Source of the DNA: Lyophyllum atratum
Lineage: Eukaryota; Basidiomycota; Agaricomycetes; Agaricales; Lyophyllaceae
Assembly: GCA_014905825.1 (NCBI GenBank)
Contig: JACGCN010000022.1
Span: 186,001-250,000 of the forward strand
Length of the DNA: 64,000 nucleotides
Direction of reading: 5' to 3'
In this document: positions 36,771 through 48,325 of the stretch, one piece after another
Numbering within the stretch: position 1 is the stretch's first letter
How the letters are laid out: every line of letters begins with the position of its first letter
Notes under the pieces: model-generated
Told to the model about the DNA's origin: nothing
Databases searched by the model: none
Seen by the model: the letters and a program-made list of their open reading frames with translations, nothing else
Program-made: the position numbers and the translations under genes

Positions 36771-37556
36771 TTCTTATTGCCACCGCGAGTCTCACTTGGC
36801 AGATACTAGCACCTTAGTACGTCCGACTATTTTTTCTGGTCTCGTCTGCTAACGGTCCAAAATAGTATGGTTACCACTCACGAGAGAGGTGGATCAGTCT
36901 TATGTAGCTTTCGCAAGTTCGGGTGCCATTTTTGTTTATTTCGGTATCGGACTAGTTGCATTTACCACCAAGGAGAGTCAATAGTCTCCTGACTCCACGC
37001 TACTAGCTATTACACTCTGGACCCTCGTGGATGAAGACAATAAAAATGCATATAGGAATCGGAACAAAGGGTGAACCACTAAGATTGTATGGCCCGCGAA
37101 TTACTGTAGTAGCCGGTTCAATGTTATATTGGATGTTACATTGGCGATATTTCTCGCTCGCTAATTAGCTAGTTGATCCTAAGTACCAACGTTCATGATC
37201 AAGAGTGTCACTCAAGAACCGGTCACACCATCTACACGCGATTGTACGATTTCTCTTGGTGAAAATGTGAACCACAAATGAACTCGTCTAGCATATGTCC
37301 CATAAAGGTTCCTTTCCCTTCATCACCTTTTCCTTGTACTCCAAGCGTATGTACCAACCTGGCACCGATATCCACTCAGGGTCCCCGGCCCGTCCGTCCA
37401 GTACTCGAACACGATCTCCTGAGTCACCTCCATCACCAATCATCACCATCCCTCGTCACGTCAGCATCACCTTTAGTACTGGCTTTAGGATTCGGCTTCG
37501 AGATGAGGTCTAGCTCATCATCCGTGTCTTCAGAGGGTTTCTGTAGTACTTCAGAA
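36771..37556. other. Convergent flanks with duplicated block
   Basis: The 3' flank of A1 parallels the 3' flank of A2 (39906-40110). The block TGAAGACAATAAAAATGCATATAGG (37030-37060) and its surroundings recur at 39140-39230 upstream of A2. No gene was seen. Confidence 0.55.
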
Positions 37557-38561
37557 TTAGATAGCATAGCGAATCTGGAAGTGGCTCACAAAAAGGTGGA
37601 CGGGAGGAGGTTCGACTCTTCGCAAGTGTTTATGAATATAGTAGAAACACTGGTTGGACTCGGGAGAGCCAAACAAGAGATAGCCAGTGAACTCTCCTTC
37701 GGGGGGGCCAAGCCAGCGGTCTATGTCGTCGTGGAATGGCTCCTTGCCCCGGATATTGTACTGGAACTGCTGAGCTTCCCGTGGTGGAGGAGGTTTCGTC
37801 CTGTGGGTGGTCGGGGGTGGCGTAGGAACCCTCTCCTCCTTTTCAGAAGGTCTATTATAAAAAACTTTCTCCTCCGCCGTCTCGTTGAGTTGAAAGCGAT
37901 CATTTTCCAGGTTGAAGGCCTCCGCGGCCTCCCATTCCTCCCGGGTAATGATGCGAAATTGCCACCATTCGCCAGCTGCAAGAATAAGAATGATACTGTC
38001 TGCGGCAGCGAAGTCCTTGCGTTGAAAAGCGATGCCTGCCTGATCGTAGGCGTTTACGCGGGCGAACTCCAACGTGTCACCTAGGGCTTTGGCAAAAGCT
38101 GCAGCGTCGTTGATTTTACGGGAGGGCGGACGCTTAAGCTCTACAAATGCGCGAGGTGTCCCTGATTCAAAGACCATGTTATTCCAGAGTCTAAAATCGT
38201 CAGGGAATTCGGGGCGATACGAAGTAGAATCCTGCTTCGTAGCATTGCGGAGGCGTGTGCCCATGATAGTGAAGTCTGGACGGAGCTCCTCCGCCCTTCC
38301 CGGTTGCGTCTCGATGGAGAGATTCGGATTACTCGGGGGGGTTTCTTCAAAATAAACGGACATTTGGGGGGCGAGGAAGAGATACTGTTCAGCGAAAACC
38401 AGGTGGGTCAAGACTTGGTTCCAGAAGCCGTGAAAATGATCTTCGAGTCGACGACGGTTCCCGCGCCGGCTATAACCAAAGGTCATGGTGACAATCAGAG
38501 CAGGTAAAGCGTGAGGGTTGTTGGCAAGACCAGGTAATTGGAAGTCACCGTGGTGGGGCAT
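37557..38561 (-). CDS. Single-exon protein with PD-(D/E)XK-like signature
   Basis: 334 residues with no intron. ATG 38561 starts MPHHGDFQLPGLANNPHALP. The middle shows RPDFTIMG (about residues 94-101), a gap, then RAFVELKRPPS (about residues 137-147). A D followed by ExK with hydrophobic flanks is the layout of PD-(D/E)XK nuclease-fold cores. Downstream, ALGDTLEFARVNAYDQAGIAFQ and DSIILILAAGEWWQF fit the later helix and strands of such folds. The C-terminal part is Pro-rich (PTPPPTTHRTKPPPP), then GYLLFGSPESNQCFYYIHKHL. Single-exon structure contrasts with its neighbours. It sits between the duplicated genes A1 and A2. I do not recognise the family; the nuclease-fold reading is inference. Confidence 0.7.
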   Translation of the reverse strand: MPHHGDFQLPGLANNPHALPALIVTMTFGYSRRGNRRRLEDHFHGFWNQVLTHLVFAEQYLFLAPQMSVYFEETPPSNPNLSIETQPGRAEELRPDFTIMGTRLRNATKQDSTSYRPEFPDDFRLWNNMVFESGTPRAFVELKRPPSRKINDAAAFAKALGDTLEFARVNAYDQAGIAFQRKDFAAADSIILILAAGEWWQFRIITREEWEAAEAFNLENDRFQLNETAEEKVFYNRPSEKEERVPTPPPTTHRTKPPPPREAQQFQYNIRGKEPFHDDIDRWLGPPEGEFTGYLLFGSPESNQCFYYIHKHLRRVEPPPVHLFVSHFQIRYAI

Positions 38562-39395
38562 GTTGCGTTATTCGCGTTTGTGAGATGATTGCGATAAGCG
38601 TGTAAATTTATACGAGAATCAATGACATAAGGAACCAGATTACCCAAATGTAAAACAAAGGGATGTCTAGAAGGTTAGTATGTTATTGTTCTCATGCCAT
38701 TGTTGGAAGCTCGGCAAGCCCGATGGTCCGTTTGCGGTTTATTGTCGGGAGAGGTGATCTCAAAGGAAGATTCGGCGGAAGCGTGGACACACGAATAAGG
38801 CGTGGAGGCTATTTCGGAGACAAAAGCTGGGAAGATGTCATCGCCTCCAGGTGCTCTTGCATCTTGGCCATTGGGGAGTCCTCAGCCGTGTACCGGTATT
38901 GCACTGGTTCAGAGATTGTCGATATTAAACTGTGGGCAATCATGATCAATCCGTGACAACTCTGGAACTCACCGAGAGCAGAGGCCAGTCGGAGGAGATT
39001 GGCCGCTATACGCCCCCATTGTTTTCTTTATCGGGATGAGGACTCTTCTTCAACCAGTGCCATGCCAGTGGTCGCCATGGCCAGCGCCCGTGTTGAGGTG
39101 CATACAGAAAACCACATGATAAGGACAAAGGATCTCGCCAATGAAGACAATAAAAACGTGCATATAGGAGTCAGAACAAAGGATGAAACAATCGCGGTTG
39201 GATGGCTGGCGAATTTGAGGATAACTACTGGCCGGCGAGGCTGTAACCAGTTGTTTGGTCGTGTTGTTCCAAAGTTGGTATATCAACCCAAGTGGAGGAG
39301 GAAGTTGAATCAAGAACGTTATTTGCCGTCTAACTCCACCAGCCCCTCAGCACTTCAGCTGCAACGTCTAAGCACCTGCCAAATTCTCCGAACCA
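38562..39395. other. Intergenic with duplicated 5' flank of A2
   Basis: 38562-39130 holds only short ORFs. 39139-39395 is the duplicated flank described for A1/A2. Confidence 0.5.
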
Positions 39396-39905
39396 ATGTA
39401 TGCGGATTTGTGTACGCGGATTTTGTTATGGCTTCGACCGCTTTCTAACTCTCAAGATAGGAAGGACCCCCTAAATAACACCGAACTTCCGCCGATCAAA
39501 CTTCCTAAGGCTCCTGGCCTCTGTACACGTCGTTCTGCCCGCTATACCAACTCTCAGAACAAGGAAATAGTCTACGCTCAAGCGCTTGGCTGGAGCTTCA
39601 TCGAGGAAGATTACCTGAAATGGGCGGACGATAGAAACCTTGGCGCTGATATGGAGGATCACCGCAAGCGGCAGCTTGCCCTTAGAGAGATCGGCAAAAG
39701 GCTCCCGAACGGCCATCGACGGCTGGTCAGAGTATACGACGAACGCGCTGCTGCGTGGGGTGGTACTACTCCCTGCTTCATAGTTGGCAGCAACTTGTCC
39801 CCAAGAGATCTGGAGAACGCGCGAAACATGGACATCATCGATCAGTACCGCCGCGCCCTAGGTATACACTCAGCCCCAAAGTGGTATTCTATGGCGTCTG
39901 ACTGA
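39396..39905 (+). CDS. Unrecognised protein A2 (paralog of A1)
   Basis: 169 residues in one open frame from ATG 39396 (MYADLCTRILLWLRPLSNSQ). The body beginning LPPIKLPKAPGLCTRRS aligns by eye without gaps to A1: KEIVYAQALGWSFIEEDYLKW, DHRKRQLALREIGKRLPNG, AAAWGGTTPCFIVGSNL, DIIDQYRRALGIHSAPKWY. The N-terminus differs from A1, which has a longer Gln/Pro-rich start. No function can be assigned. Confidence 0.65.
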   Translation: MYADLCTRILLWLRPLSNSQDRKDPLNNTELPPIKLPKAPGLCTRRSARYTNSQNKEIVYAQALGWSFIEEDYLKWADDRNLGADMEDHRKRQLALREIGKRLPNGHRRLVRVYDERAAAWGGTTPCFIVGSNLSPRDLENARNMDIIDQYRRALGIHSAPKWYSMASD

Positions 39906-41615
39906 TTCTCATTGCCACTGCAACGTGCGCGTGAGCATCATTGAGAAGGTAGTACCCAATCCAATCTCTTGTGGTCTCTTTTGCTAAGCGCCCGAAATAG
40001 CTTGTTAACGCACAAGAAAGAGTCAGATCAGTCTTAGTTTTTGCACGTTCGCCATGTTTTCAGTTCTCTTTTTAGTATTGCAGTAGATGGATATTTACGA
40101 CTAAGGAGGGCTGATACGCTCATTCACTTCAGGCTACTCGAGTATGTCGGGTCGGGCGTACTATGAACAAATGTGCATAGCCTCAATTTGAATGCAGAAG
40201 TGACGTCACGAGCGCGACGATTCGTCAAAGAAATTAGAATACAAGACAGTCGCCATGCAATTACTGGAAACCAGAAGCCATAATTGCCGCCAAAACAATT
40301 GAGCAATATTGCTAGGATATTCTTGGCCTTCAGTATTCTTTGAATATCATTCGAATGCGGACGATCTTTCCAACAACTCTTGCATTCGTTGTCCAGAAGA
40401 TTGATACTTGGTGTCAAGTTATATGCCTATTGACATGCATAGTTCAACAGGTCCCACCGCATGAAGTCGCTAGAAGCGTTCATTGGCATGCGAGTCAGGG
40501 GTCTGTGAGATCTGGCTATCCAGCCCATTCGCCCTTCTTGACGACGCGATGCAGCCCCGATATTTCGGCTGAGCTGACTCCCTGCAATGACAATCCCCTA
40601 CCGAACTTTTGAGCAAAGGGCGCCCAGGGCAGCAATTGCCTTTCAGATGGGCCGTAATTCGGCCGAGTCCTATTGGCCTTGGCTATTCCGTAAGTAGCAG
40701 AGGTAGATAGCAACTTGGTAATGATAGTAGAGAAGAGACGGACATCTGATGCGTGGTCCCCGTCGAAGAGCTGCCATCGTCAAATGCAAGTCAAATGATC
40801 ATCATAACGCGTTTTTCCGCCTAGTGGCAAACGCGAAATCCGACCGTCCGAGAGGCCATTTTGGGACGTTCCAGCATGCAACGTGCCCAGGTAAGATGAC
40901 CACCCAGGATGCGCGTCCAGAAATTGGGACAGGCGGGATAAAATAATGCATATATCGTTGAATGGGAGTCAACCTGAGATACGCCAAATTGGTTGATTTA
41001 CAAGCTGACGGGGGCGTAGGGACCGTTTATCGTGTATGTAAGAGGCTGAGATGAATTTGAGGGGCGGCCGGGAAGATGAGGCTCAAGGAATTGTACCTGT
41101 CATTTTCAAGTGTGACGGCCAGGCGCCTCGGGCTTTGCAAAATTCGAGTGTGATACTCTATAGAATCTCTTCAATGCTCAGGTCACTGGATGCTGACATT
41201 GACACACCGGCGCTGTATTTCGCAATTACCTACAGGAATGCAGCTCAGAGCTTGATGACAACGCTCCTGGAAAGGAGGAGTCAATCAAAGGACCAGTGGC
41301 ACGTACATCTGCATTGTAGGCTTTGAGAGATTTCAGATTTCACAATAATCTTCTCAAGGGAGCCTTTGGCTTGCGAGGCCACACTTTGGAGTACTTGAAT
41401 CGCGACACGGTCACAAGTCTAAGCAAGAGGTTGAACGTTTGCACTCCCAGATTCAACTTCCAGAAGCGAATTGATGGAACTGGAGCCAAGCGTGGCATGA
41501 CCCGTACATCTCGGAATGACCCTCTGTTTGCTTCTGCATCATGCGCACTTTTTGACCTATAACGCTGACCATCAACTCTCAACCGTTCAATTTCAAGCGA
41601 AAAGTTTGAAAAACG
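39906..41615. other. Intergenic, no gene seen; F-box 5' flank at right end
   Basis: 39906-40110 is the A2 3' flank, related to that of A1. Short ORFs at 41051-41326 and 41323-41562 have no features. 41450-41535 (CAGAAGCGAATTGATGGAAC and on) recurs at 43601-43686 upstream of the second F-box paralog. Confidence 0.5.
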
Positions 41616-43442
41616 ATGGAGGTGAGATATTTAGCGTAAAGCCTATCGCAGTACTCAATGACACGGAGCCAGGCGTCCGCGTTCAGCAGTGTCACTGTCC
41701 GTGAGGCAGCCTATGGACGAATTCGACAGGGGATTGCAGCTTCCGAGGCAGCCACCAGAGCTTCCAAGGCAGCCACCATATCCTGGAAGCGACGCTATAA
41801 CGAGCTGAGCCTCATCTCTCGCCTTCCTCCAGAACTCCTCGCGACTATCTTCATGTGTACCATTGGGTGGTCCGAATTGGATCGTTCGAGGGTACCTTGG
41901 TTCTGCGTGTCTCATGTATGTTCTCATTGGCGTCGCGTCGCATTGGAGACCCCGAGTCTTTGGAGCGATATACCACTCAATTGTCCCAGGTGGGCAAAGG
42001 AGATGATGGCGCGTTCCAAGATGTCCCCTTTGACTATCACAGTGATGTGTGGGTACTATACCCGTCGTAGTACTGCAGCAGTTAGAGCCGCCTTATCACA
42101 GCTATCGCGAATCAGGAAGCTTTCGCTATACGAATCTCATGGCGCACCACGCCCTTTCAGCGACTTTGCCAAATTCCTTGATTCTCCCGCACCCCTCTTG
42201 GAAACCCTTGAAATTTGTATCACTTCTGCCAGAGGCAAGGCCAGCGCCGAGTACACGTTGCCGGAGGAGCTGTTTTCCGGGGTTTCGCCACGGTTAGCCC
42301 GTCTGGGAATCAGGGATTGCGGGTTGAACTGGGGAGCCCCAATCTTCGCAAACTTAGTATCACTCAAGGTCGCCAACTACTTGCCAAACACAAGTAGACC
42401 GCTTGTCAATCAATTTTTTTCCGCCCTATCGACCATGTCCCGCCTTGAAAAGCTCGACTTTGATTCCGACTTTGCCTCGGCCAGTGGGGAGCTCATCTCT
42501 CCCGCGGCAACCGCCAACCTTCCGCGACTCGTCCAGCTCAGTGTGAGATCCCGCCTGGTCAACTGCGTTTCCTTGATGGACCATATCACCTACCCTAGCA
42601 GTGCTCACGTCACCGTCGAGTGTCACCTCAGCGACGGGTCTGCAACCAGCTTTTCCTTGGTACGGCGGTTGGCTGATACACTCGGGAGAAGAATAGGAGG
42701 ACCAGTCCGTTGTGTGTCATTCGATTCCGATAGAATCCGGGCTTGGACATCATCTGGGATCAACCCGCGCTTGGATTCGGAAATACCCCAATTCGATTTC
42801 TGCTTCACTCTTCATGAAATGCCCAATTTCGGCCGGCCGGAAATTGCAACAGAAGTCTTCCAACTCCTTCCCTTGGAGTTCGTTGAATCTCTCACGGTCG
42901 TCGACCTAGATCTTTCCAAGACAGCGTGGGTGAACCTTTTCGGTGGTCTCACTCAGCTCAAGGAAGTCGAGGTGGGACACTACCAGTCCGGGTTTCTCGG
43001 TGCCTTTTCCAGCGGCACGTCGGACCCTCATGAGCCATGCGATCAGGCTAGTGAAGTCCAATTCAAAGCGCTCAAGAAGCTTACCATCAGATTCTGGACG
43101 TTGGACGAAACGATTAACCCTGGCGGTGCTGGGAAGACCCTTATTCAGAGCTTATTTGACTGTCTGGAGGCGAGGCGGGAGCAAGGAACAGCTCCCGGAG
43201 AGTTAGTTCTAGCACAATGTTGTCATGTCGCCGAGGAAGATCTGGTGGCGTTGAAGGAAATCGTTATGGAGGTTCAAGTTGAATTAGATTCCGAGGACTC
43301 TATTTCATCAGATTCTGAGGACTCCGTTTCATCAGATTCTGAGGACTCTGTTTCATCAGATTCCGAGGACTCTGTTGAAGCAGAGTCTGTATGGGATGGG
43401 TCGGGGGATTTTACACAGTCAGATCTAGAAGACTCGGAGTAA
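41616..43442 (+). CDS. F-box protein, tandem paralog 1
   Basis: A two-codon first exon (ATG 41616, ME) and a 51-bp intron (41622-41672) lead to ASAFSSVTVREAAYGR and an open frame to 43442, about 590 residues. F-box: LSLISRLPPELLATIFMCT and FCVSHVCSHWRRVALETPSLW. Irregular Leu-rich repeats follow (LARLGIRDCGLNWGAPIFANL, RLEKLDFDSDFASASGE). The C-terminus carries an acidic Ser-Asp-Glu repeat, absent in paralogs 2 and 3, from a 24-bp tandem repeat at 43287-43376. An alternative start at ATG 41658 (MTRSQ) lies inside the intron. The spliced start is preferred because all three paralogs share it. Expected role: SCF substrate adaptor with unknown target. Confidence 0.85.
43287..43376 (+). repeat. 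24-bp coding tandem repeat, about 3.75 copies
   Basis: The unit GATTCTGAGGACTCTGTTTC plus ATCA repeats at 43287, 43311, 43335 and 43359 (last copy partial) with few substitutions. Each unit adds eight residues, DSEDSVSS, to the C-terminus of F-box paralog 1. Confidence 0.9.
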
Positions 43443-43918
43443 TGTTTCTACCACTTGAGATTTTTGACTTGCTGGCAACTTGTTAATGGACTAGTTCATC
43501 TTTGGCTCTACTATTAAAAGTCAGTTCAAGTTCAAGCAGGAGCTGAACGTCGAAGTTAAAGCTGAAGCCTGTTGAAACGTTAGAGGTCAACATTTGAACA
43601 GATTCGAAGCTCCAGAAGCAAATTGATGGAACTGGAGCCTACTAGAGCCAAGCATGACACTGATCTCACTCACCCTCTGCTTGCTTAGTTGACACGGGAC
43701 ACGGCGGGCTATGGGGGGTGGCAGGCCGCTGCTGTGTCTGGGGACACGCTCATCACGATCATTTTTCGGCTGCTTTGACCGTTTAGGAAAGATTTCTCAC
43801 GGGGGCCTGGGCTAAATTCTTCGAAAGACTTGCTTTCAAGTTTGCTTCACGAATTCTTCTTGAATAGTTCTAGCGCTGGACTCGACTTTCCACTCTTGAA
43901 TTCCAATCCAAGAGGACG
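43443..43918. other. Spacer between F-box paralogs 1 and 2
   Basis: Contains the 43601-43686 block duplicated from 41450-41535. The 43873-43918 segment resembles the 5' flank of paralog 3. It is the presumed promoter of paralog 2. Confidence 0.55.
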
Positions 43919-45681
43919 ATGGAGGTAAGGTATTTAATTAAAGCCTGTCGCAATACTCAATTATACGAAGCCAGACGCGCGACGTAGGGGACGCGTCCGC
44001 GTTTAGCAGTATCACTGTCCGTGAGGCAGCTTATGCACGAATTCGAGAGGGCATTGCAGCTTCCGAGGCAGTCACCACATCTTGGAAGCGCCGCCATAAC
44101 GAGCTGAGCCTCATCTTTCGCCTTCCTCCAGAAATCCTCGCGACTATCTTCAGGTTTCTTACCGTGGCATCCGAGTTTGATTTCAGGAGGCTACGTTGGT
44201 TCCGTGTGTCTCATGTATGTTCCCATTGGCGTCGCGTCGCGTTGGAGTGCCCGAGTCTTTGGAGCGATATACCATTCAGTTGTCCTAGGTGGGCGGAGGA
44301 GATGTTGGCGCGTTCCAAGATGGCCCCTTTGACCATCAAGGCGATGTTTGGTGGGGAATACCCCAGACTACGTAGTAGTGCAGCGTTTCGTGAAGCAACT
44401 TTCAAGACCGCCTTGTCACAGCTATCGCGAATCAGACACCTTTCGCTGAATCAATCTCATGGCGAAACACGCGCTTTCAGGGAGCTTGCAAGGTCCCTTG
44501 ATTCTCCCGCACCGCTCTTGGAAACCTTCGAAATTCATTTCACCTCCACCAGCGACGAGAACACGTTGCCACAGGATCTGTTTTCTGGAGTTTCGCCGCG
44601 ACTGGTTCGCATAGGCATCACGAATTGTGGGTTGAACTGGGGAGCCCCAATCTTCGCGAACTTGGTGTCACTCCAGGTCGCCAAAATCCCTAATGCAAGC
44701 AGGCCACCTGTACACCTGTTTATCTCCGCCCTTTCACACATGTCCCGCCTTGAAAAGCTCGAATTGGATTCCGACTTTGCCTCGGCCAGTGGGGAGCTCA
44801 CCACTCTTGCGACAACGGTCAACCTTCCGCAACTCGTCCATCTCAATGTGTCCTCCCGCCTCGTCAACTGTGTTTCCTTGATGGACCATATCACCTACCC
44901 CAGCGATGCTCGCGTCACTATCAAATGTGACCTCAGCGGGTTTCACCAGATTCCTGCAACCGGCCCTTTCTTGGTCCGGCGCTTGGTTGATACACTCGGG
45001 AGGAGAATAGAAGGACCAATTCGATCTGTAGCAGTCGATTGGGAAAGAATCCTAGCTTGGACGTCATCTTTGATCCCCCCGTTGCTCACATATTCGCAAG
45101 GAATGCCCCAACTCGATATCACCTTCACCCCCCACCAAATGCCCAATTTCGCAACGGACATTGTAACAAATGTCCTCCCACCCCTTCCTTTGCAGTCCGT
45201 TGAATATGTAAGGATCCAGGGCATAGATCTTTCCAAGGCAACTTGGGTAAACCATTTCGGTAGCCTCAGTCAGCTCAAGTATCTCGAAGTGGGATCCGAC
45301 TGCTCTGGGTTTCTTCTCGCCCTTTCCACCGGCACATCTGCTCTTGAGCCATGCGATCAGGCTGCTGATATCCAATTCAAAGCGGTCGAGAGACTTACCA
45401 TCAAGGAGTGGACCCTCGACGAAAGGTTTAGGTCTGGCGGTGCTGGGAAAATCCGTGACATGATTGAGTCCTTCTCTGACTGTCTGAAGGCCAGGCGGGA
45501 GCGAGGAACAGCACTTTCAAAGTTAGTCCTGGATTGTTGTCGTCATGTCACCGAGGAAGATGTGGAGGTGTTGAAAAAGATCGTTAAAGACGTTGAATGG
45601 GACGGAGAGGAGAATTTTACGGAGACTGAATGGGAAGGGGATGACGATTTTCATTATTCAGACGAGGAAGACTATTACTAG
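43919..45681 (+). CDS. F-box protein, tandem paralog 2
   Basis: ATG 43919 with first exon ME, a 50-bp intron (43925-43974), then TRDVGDASAFSSITVREAAY and one open frame to 45681, about 570 residues. F-box: LSLIFRLPPEILATIFRFL and FRVSHVCSHWRRVALECPSLW. The repeat region is very close to paralog 3 (CPRWAEEMLARSKMAPLTIKA, LTNCGLNWGAPIFANL-type repeats). The C-terminus is acidic (EWDGEENFTETEWEGDDDF) and ends EDYY. The upstream part is easily missed because no ATG follows the intron until well into the F-box. Splicing restores the full N-terminus. Confidence 0.85.
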
Positions 45682-48029
45682 TACTATTAGTATATGGACT
45701 ATTACTCCCCCCCGTTTTTCTTGACTTCAGGAAAAAAACCATTTGCAAAAGAAATATAGTGATAGTGATAGTGATATTACCCACGGGTGGTCCCGACAAG
45801 GAACATGTGGGGTTTCCGTACTACGTACATGGCATCAATGTACGCTACGGACGCAAGTCTACCATAGCCGCTGTGATATACGGAATCTCACGGGTTAGTT
45901 AAACTATACGGGAATGGCTGAGACAGGTGCCGATGTAAAATGAATCGTGATAGTATAGAAATTAAGGGTTTGAGAAAGCAGGAGTAAGTTGAAATAGGAA
46001 GAAGCAGTGGCATTACAAGTGCAGATGACGGACAGTTGGGATGAACAGAGGGACGCTGCTCAAGATCATTTATCATGAGGTGGATAAGATTAGTTGCGAT
46101 GGATAACTGATACGGGTTGCAAAGATCAGGACGCGCACTGAAGAATATAGAAAGAAAGCGATGTCGAAGGGGCCGCAGGGTAGCATGCCCTTGACACCCG
46201 AAAAGAGCACGGGTGTCGCCCTTTGCATAACCTGAATTTTGGCAAAAGCGGCTTGAAAGCGGCATAAACAACGTGATCGCCATATGTAGTTGCGACCTGG
46301 AATGCCGCGCTGAAGTTGTTCAATGGCGAGGCAATGATGAGAGAGAAGGAAACATGTCGTGGCGACGCGCTGAGGCAGATTGGGAATTTGAAAGTAGGGT
46401 TGAAGGCGGCGCATGGTGGCCTTCGTTGCACAGGAGGAGGAGGAGAAGTTTATTATACCTCCATTGAAAACAGTCCCCGACCCCCGCGGCAGGATAGCAC
46501 GGGTAAAACCCTGTGGGAGCCCAGCACCAGTTCCCTGTATACCGGACGTAACTCCCCGTGTTCCAGGACTGCATCAACGGGGAGTGTGCATCTTCCTGTA
46601 GAGCATGCATGGGAATACAACAATGTTTCACGAGTGAAATGGAAGTAGGTTCATTTGTCAAAGCGAAATGTTAGAAGTGAGATTGGGGTCCAGGCGCGAG
46701 GGACGAGGTCATTGAAGGAACAGTGAAGCGCACGAGGCAAAATATGGCTAAGTTGACAAGGCCGGTAAACCAAGTTGTTTTAGCAGGATGCGAATGCAAG
46801 GGAGTCATGGAGTGCGCATGATGTGAGATGGTTAAGAGGAAGGTGAAAAACGTATGCAAGGTAGTAGCATACTATAGAGAGCATAACTCTTCGGTAGTTG
46901 GTGGGCATTGTACCTGTCTCAGTGAATAAGAGTGGACTGTACGAGCTACGAGACGGAGCATAGTGAACGTTCTCGAGGTCGCGCAGTCTAATGCTGTCGA
47001 CGCTGATCATATATCGCACTCGGGAAAGGTGAGAGTCCACACGTGCCATATGAAGAATTCTTCCATCCGTGAGTGGCAAAGCAACCAGGAAAGGGTCAAT
47101 GGCAAATGTAGCTCCGAGTCCTGAGTCCTGAGATACTACGCGCAGCAGATGCCTTTGAAGTGATGTTGAAGTGCAATGTGTTTGGAATGTGTGTTTCTGA
47201 TTGAAGTCGGAGGTCCATGGTGTTAGTTAGACTATATGAGATTCGATAGTGTTACAGTCAAACTAAATGGTGGGCATAGGCCCTCTACGGGATCCATCGG
47301 CGTGGGCATCCACACGAGTTAGGGTAGACAGGAATGGTTGCGGCAGTAGTGACAGTAGTGACGTAGGCGCGGAACAAACATGCGCTGGAACGTTATAGAA
47401 AGTAAGGTCTCATGTGGTTAAGGTAAGACATTTTGGTGGGTGGCACATTCAGGTGATATCAGCCGAGGTAGACGTTGGGGTAACCTGGGTAGCTCGAAAG
47501 CATGGGTATGTGCATATTGGCAGGGGTAGACATTGATTGGGGTATCATGGGTAGCTCGAAAGCATGGGTATCATGGTTCCCTGGATGTCATTTAGGTGAC
47601 ATGGGCAGGGGTTTGGTATGGGGTATCCTGGTCCCCTGGATGTCATTTAGGTGACATGGGCAGGGCCAGACATTGGGTGTTATGGGCAGTTTGAATTGCA
47701 ACGGGTATGTGCAGCTGCAGGTAGCGCGGCGAGGAAGAGGTAGCACTGCACCGAGGGCGCAGGTGAAATCAATCACGATGTCCTCGGTGTTTGCAGATCT
47801 TCACACCAGACACCTTGACGTGGTTCATTTTGCCGCGCATTCCATGCAATGGTGACCGGTCTACTATGGGACTCGGCCAAGTGGGTAACATAGTGAAATC
47901 AGTGGGGCGAGGCCGAGAATTCGAGTTTTTCGATTTTGATGATGGTGGTATGCTAAATTGGTCTATATACATCTAATGTACTACAATCTGAGGTTCCATA
48001 CGAATTATTCAGAAAGCAGCCCAAATTAT
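45682..48029. other. 2.3-kb stretch without a supported gene
   Basis: Includes a TAGTGA microsatellite (45757-45776) and a GGA run (46430-46447). A minus-strand frame at 47120-46910 (GLGATFAIDPFLVALPL, then VRYMISVDSIRLRD) looks protein-like but has no partner exons that I can join. The imperfect tandem repeats at 47487-47670 are listed separately. Confidence 0.4.
47487..47666. repeat. Two interleaved short tandem repeats
   Basis: Unit A, GGGTAGCTCGAAAGCATGGG plus TA, occurs at 47487 and 47549 (62 bp apart). Unit B, CCCTGGATGTCATTTAGGTG then ACATGGGCAGGG, occurs at 47579 and 47634 (55 bp apart). Unit B holds the inverted pair GTCA...TGAC. Confidence 0.8.
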
Positions 48030-48200
48030 ATGAGGGTCCTAAGCCCGGTCTTCATCCGTTGATTCCTCCTCATCCTCCTCTACCACTACCAGTGCTTCAT
48101 TCTTCATCGGCACCACCTCCCTTTCCTTCCTATACGCATCTGTACATAGCATAGTCTCCTAGTATCAGCTCCGACCCACAATGACACATCTGAAATTTGA
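48030..48200 (-). pseudogene. Duplicated 3' fragment of the F-box/WD40 gene
   Basis: On the minus strand, [10 protein letters not shown] then [11 protein letters not shown] is the acidic C-terminus of the gene at 50319-54203, with an altered middle. The intron-side sequence GGGTCGGAGCTGAT (about 48165-48178) also matches, but the VMNFVG exon start is lost. The adjoining 48000-48027 (GAATTATTCAGAAAGCAGCC) matches 50234-50262 and 50280-50305 next to the intact gene. It lacks the rest of the gene and cannot be functional as such. Confidence 0.75.
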
Positions 48201-48325
48201 ATCACCTGTGTTTGTTTTTGCTTGATCTGAACTCTTTTCATTGCTTTTTCAAGTGTTCTAGCGGCGCTGAGCGCTGGCCAGTCCACTCTCGACTCTCGAC
48301 TATTCAAATCAAGTCCAAGAGGGCG

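Noticed and set aside
37278..38084. 268-codon plus-strand frame
   Set aside because: It is antisense to the single-exon PD-(D/E)XK-like gene, and its sequence has no family features.
41658..41672. ATG 41658 as start of F-box paralog 1
   Set aside because: It falls within the conserved first intron; the two-codon exon start is shared by all three paralogs.
45888..46283. 131-codon minus-strand frame
   Set aside because: Biased composition without any recognisable segment, overlapping two other open frames on the same strand.
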